A stretch of 64,000 bases of DNA from NCBI GenBank assembly GCA_963932465.1, contig OZ010792.1:514709100-514773099 (forward strand), in the 5' to 3' direction. A program made the translations under genes and the position numbers. The notes beneath the pieces were generated by a model. It was given only the letters and a program-made list of their open reading frames with translations. It made no database searches and was not told where the DNA came from. This DNA is from Maratus speciosus. Lineage: Eukaryota > Arthropoda > Arachnida > Araneae > Salticidae. Positions 61,510-64,000 of the stretch are shown here, one piece after another. How positions within the stretch are numbered: the stretch's first letter is position 1; each line of letters starts with the position of its first letter.

Positions 61510-64000
61510 GACCAATATAACAAACATATATTTTAAAAAAAAGAAAGAAAACTTTAAATTTTTTTTTCTTATGTGCTAGGTCTTGATACAGGGATTCAAG
61601 AACCTTTTTTGTTTTGCCTCTGTCTTAAAAAATGGCTGAGACAGAGCAGTAAGAAATTATAGGGTGGCTAACAATTTGAAACAGTACAGCAGGCCCAAAA
61701 TAAGGGAGTCTTCTGTAATAGTGTTCACTCTAATTTGTTTTAGAGAATGTGGTTTCTAGCAAATTTAATTTGATTACTGTAACTACTTTTGCAACTTTAA
61801 TACTACCTAGTCATAGTCATATCATAAAACAACACCATTTTTAAAAGAAAAAATACATTGGTATTTATAAAATATGTGAGCTCATACATGTGTATGTCTA
61901 CCAGTCATTAAATTTTAGACAACCTTGTCGATACTTTCCAAATTAGACAGACAAAATAAGTCACTAGAAATGAAGTCCACTTGGCGATTGATTGCTGACT
62001 AATTTCCTGAAAATCCCATTCAAACTCAGTACTGATGAAAACTGAGAATCTTCTACAATAAGGTTCCACACAAAAGGGTTGGCAGGTTTTTGACATGCGT
62101 CAGTTTATGCCGGGTTTAAACCGTCATGTCAAAAACCATCTGTCAAAAACCTAAAATACTAAATTGATCTGTAAAAATTCACATTAAATGTCACACATTA
62201 CAACATTACATGTGATATTTTAAATTCACTATTACTGTATATCAATAATTAGTACATAGTTAAGTATTATTGTTAAGAGCAATTTTTTAACAGGGTAAAA
62301 TTTTTATTTATTTATTTAGCAAAACTGTGTTTTTCTAAAAAGTAGACATTAAGCTCACCTAAGCTGTACATTTTTTCTCTTACTTAAAATCGTTTTAATT
62401 TCTCTTACTTTTGAGAGCTTAAAGCACTATACCTAAGGAAGACCTAAGTTGTCAATGGTGATTATACTAGAGAGGAGTGTATGTCCACGACAATAAATAG
62501 TTCTGTACTGAATATGAAAGAAGTGGCATATTAAATCTCTTTTTTTCTTCATTTTCACATGAAAAATGATTGACTCATTAATCGAAATCGATTGAGCTTA
62601 GCATATATTCATTTTTATGATAAATATCTAATAATAATCAAGGAAATGTATTTATTCGCAAGGAAGGTTTTTGGCGAGGGCTTGGCTTGGTGCAAGAAAA
62701 TAACTAGCAACCTTAGACCCCCAACAGAGCTGTGCGGGGTGAGGGTCAATAGAAGTTGCCTCCTCTTATTATCAGAGATAGTAGATTTTTGATGTCCAAT
62801 CAAAAGTTTCTTTTTTTTAAGCTATTACATATAGAGAAAAATTTTTGGTGGATTCGAATTTTTCAGAAAATTTCACCCCAAGTACATACCCAACATATGG
62901 ATGAAACATTTAAAATAACAAAGAAAATTTTCTTTTGCAAATTAAAACGAATAAAAGAAGCTCTTTATTGTAAGGCTGTTCTCAAAAAAATTATCTTTCC
63001 CCGCTCAAGAACCGGAAACTTTATATTTTAAGACTTTTTTAAATGTAAAAACAGGATACTTGCAGGCATGATATTTGAAGGGATTTGAAATCGAACAGTT
63101 TTTCTTAGTTTCCGGTAAATTAATTACAAGCAATTGTTGTCTAAGAATGGATTTTTATTTATTTATCTAATTTACTGGACAATTGTGTTGGATAGAAAAT
63201 TGTGGTGGATTAGACAATTTCACCTCAAGTAAATATGAAGCATATGGAAAGAATATGTAAAATAACAAGAATTTTCCTTTTGTGTGAATTAAAACTTTTT
63301 TTTTTTTTTTTTTTTTTATGCGGCTTTTCTTAAGTACATTCACGATATAATTTCCATCCCTCCGCATACAGAAGTTTAAACTATTCTTATTTTACTTTAA
63401 AAGAATTGATCAAAAGTTAAATTAATTGTTTTTTAAACAATGTTATAAATTCAATATTTTAACAGTATTTTAGACACAAAAACAAGAAAAAATTCACCAG
63501 TTATTCATAATGCATACTATACTTTTATACATAAATGTAAGTTAATTTGATTCGATAAGTTAAATTATAATTTAATTTGACATAGATCAATTAACTGCAA
63601 ACGAAACTGAAAAATATCTAAATACATTGGATTAGTTTAAAACAATTTCTTCAATACTACTAAAAATGTGCATTTGTTTGTAAACATTGTGAGAAAAAAA
63701 AACTGTGAGTAAAGTGTTGTAAGAACATTGTGAGAGGGTGTGTATGTGTGTTTCCTTCTATTTTAATAGATAAGTTTGAAAAAAGTGATATTATAATAAT
63801 TTTTAGGATGAAATTTATATTGAATATGAAATTGGAATAAAATTTGTAAGGATATAATTAGATTATTTTCAAATTTTTCTTTTGTTTTAAACATAAAAAT
63901 TGAATGCTAAATAATAAGAATTTTATCTTTATTTAAAATGTTAACATATATATCAATAACATTTTTATTCGGCTTCATAATAAAACACTGCACAGCTTTT
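61510..64000. other. Right flank, no gene recognised
   Basis: AT-rich. 62080-62150 has TTTTTGACATG and CATGTCAAAAACC inverted motifs. 62974-63140 is a partial copy of the GGCTGTTCTCAA MITE. A T-run lies at 63297-63317. No exon-like signal seen on either strand. Confidence 0.5.

Overview
This window is eukaryotic, about two-thirds or more A+T, and almost all of it is intron and repeat. The one host gene I can support runs on the minus strand and encodes a PUM3-type pumilio protein (Puf-A/KIAA0020, the relative of yeast Puf6). Eleven consecutive exons between 49735 and 5796 join with consistent phases into one open frame of about 451 codons. The frame runs from a lysine-rich N-terminal region into the Puf-repeat domain and is cut by the left edge of the window, so roughly the last quarter of the protein lies outside. 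Introns reach 8.7 and 11.2 kb. A possible additional 5' exon ends at 57648. Very long introns, the TE mix (hAT, piggyBac, pogo/Tigger, mariner, TTAA MITEs, tRNA-derived repeats) and the absence of any bacterial feature suggest an AT-rich invertebrate, perhaps a chelicerate or another arthropod. The species cannot be fixed from sequence alone.

Layout: 509-4092 is a hAT-like element with a perfect 8-bp target-site duplication (TSD), carrying two kinds of tandem repeat. 5348-5548 is a TTAA MITE, and PUM3 exons lie at 5796, 7487 and 11810. 7680-8599 and 13431-17253 are pogo/Tigger-like elements with decayed transposases. A 170-bp TA MITE (17680-17849) sits just beside the exon at 17886. 18779-19358 is a long-TIR mariner-like MITE. 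20296-22454 holds a 198-bp tandem duplication at a hAT-like end. 23681-24610, 25673-27623 and 34727-36163 are TIR elements with exact 6-bp TSDs, all carrying the same ~30-bp minisatellite. 24908-27874 is a piggyBac element with an internally deleted transposase, into which 25673-27623 inserted. 32149-32934, 41207-41884, 42256-43602, 44833-47323, 50554-52403, 54670-57996 (with 55484-56872 nested inside) and 59071-60439 are hAT-type elements, most with recognisable 8-bp TSDs. Large inverted repeats lie at 39982-40250, 48176-49139 and 53934-54367.

The most unusual signal is a degenerate ~30-bp minisatellite (core GCGATCNTTTGACGAAATTT), present at nine places in both orientations. It is often preceded by a fixed leader (TTCTGAAAGGTTACAGCAGA) and sits inside elements with different termini. 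Those of its carriers whose two ends I could both find and that start CA and end TG have exact 6-bp TSDs, a size unlike the surrounding hAT copies. A second is a ~400-bp TTAA-flanked MITE (terminus GGCTGTTCTCAA) whose four complete copies all lie inside hAT elements.

There is no operon-like organisation. PUM3 is a predicted nucleolar ribosome-biogenesis factor; everything else is mobile or repetitive DNA accumulated in its introns and upstream flank.
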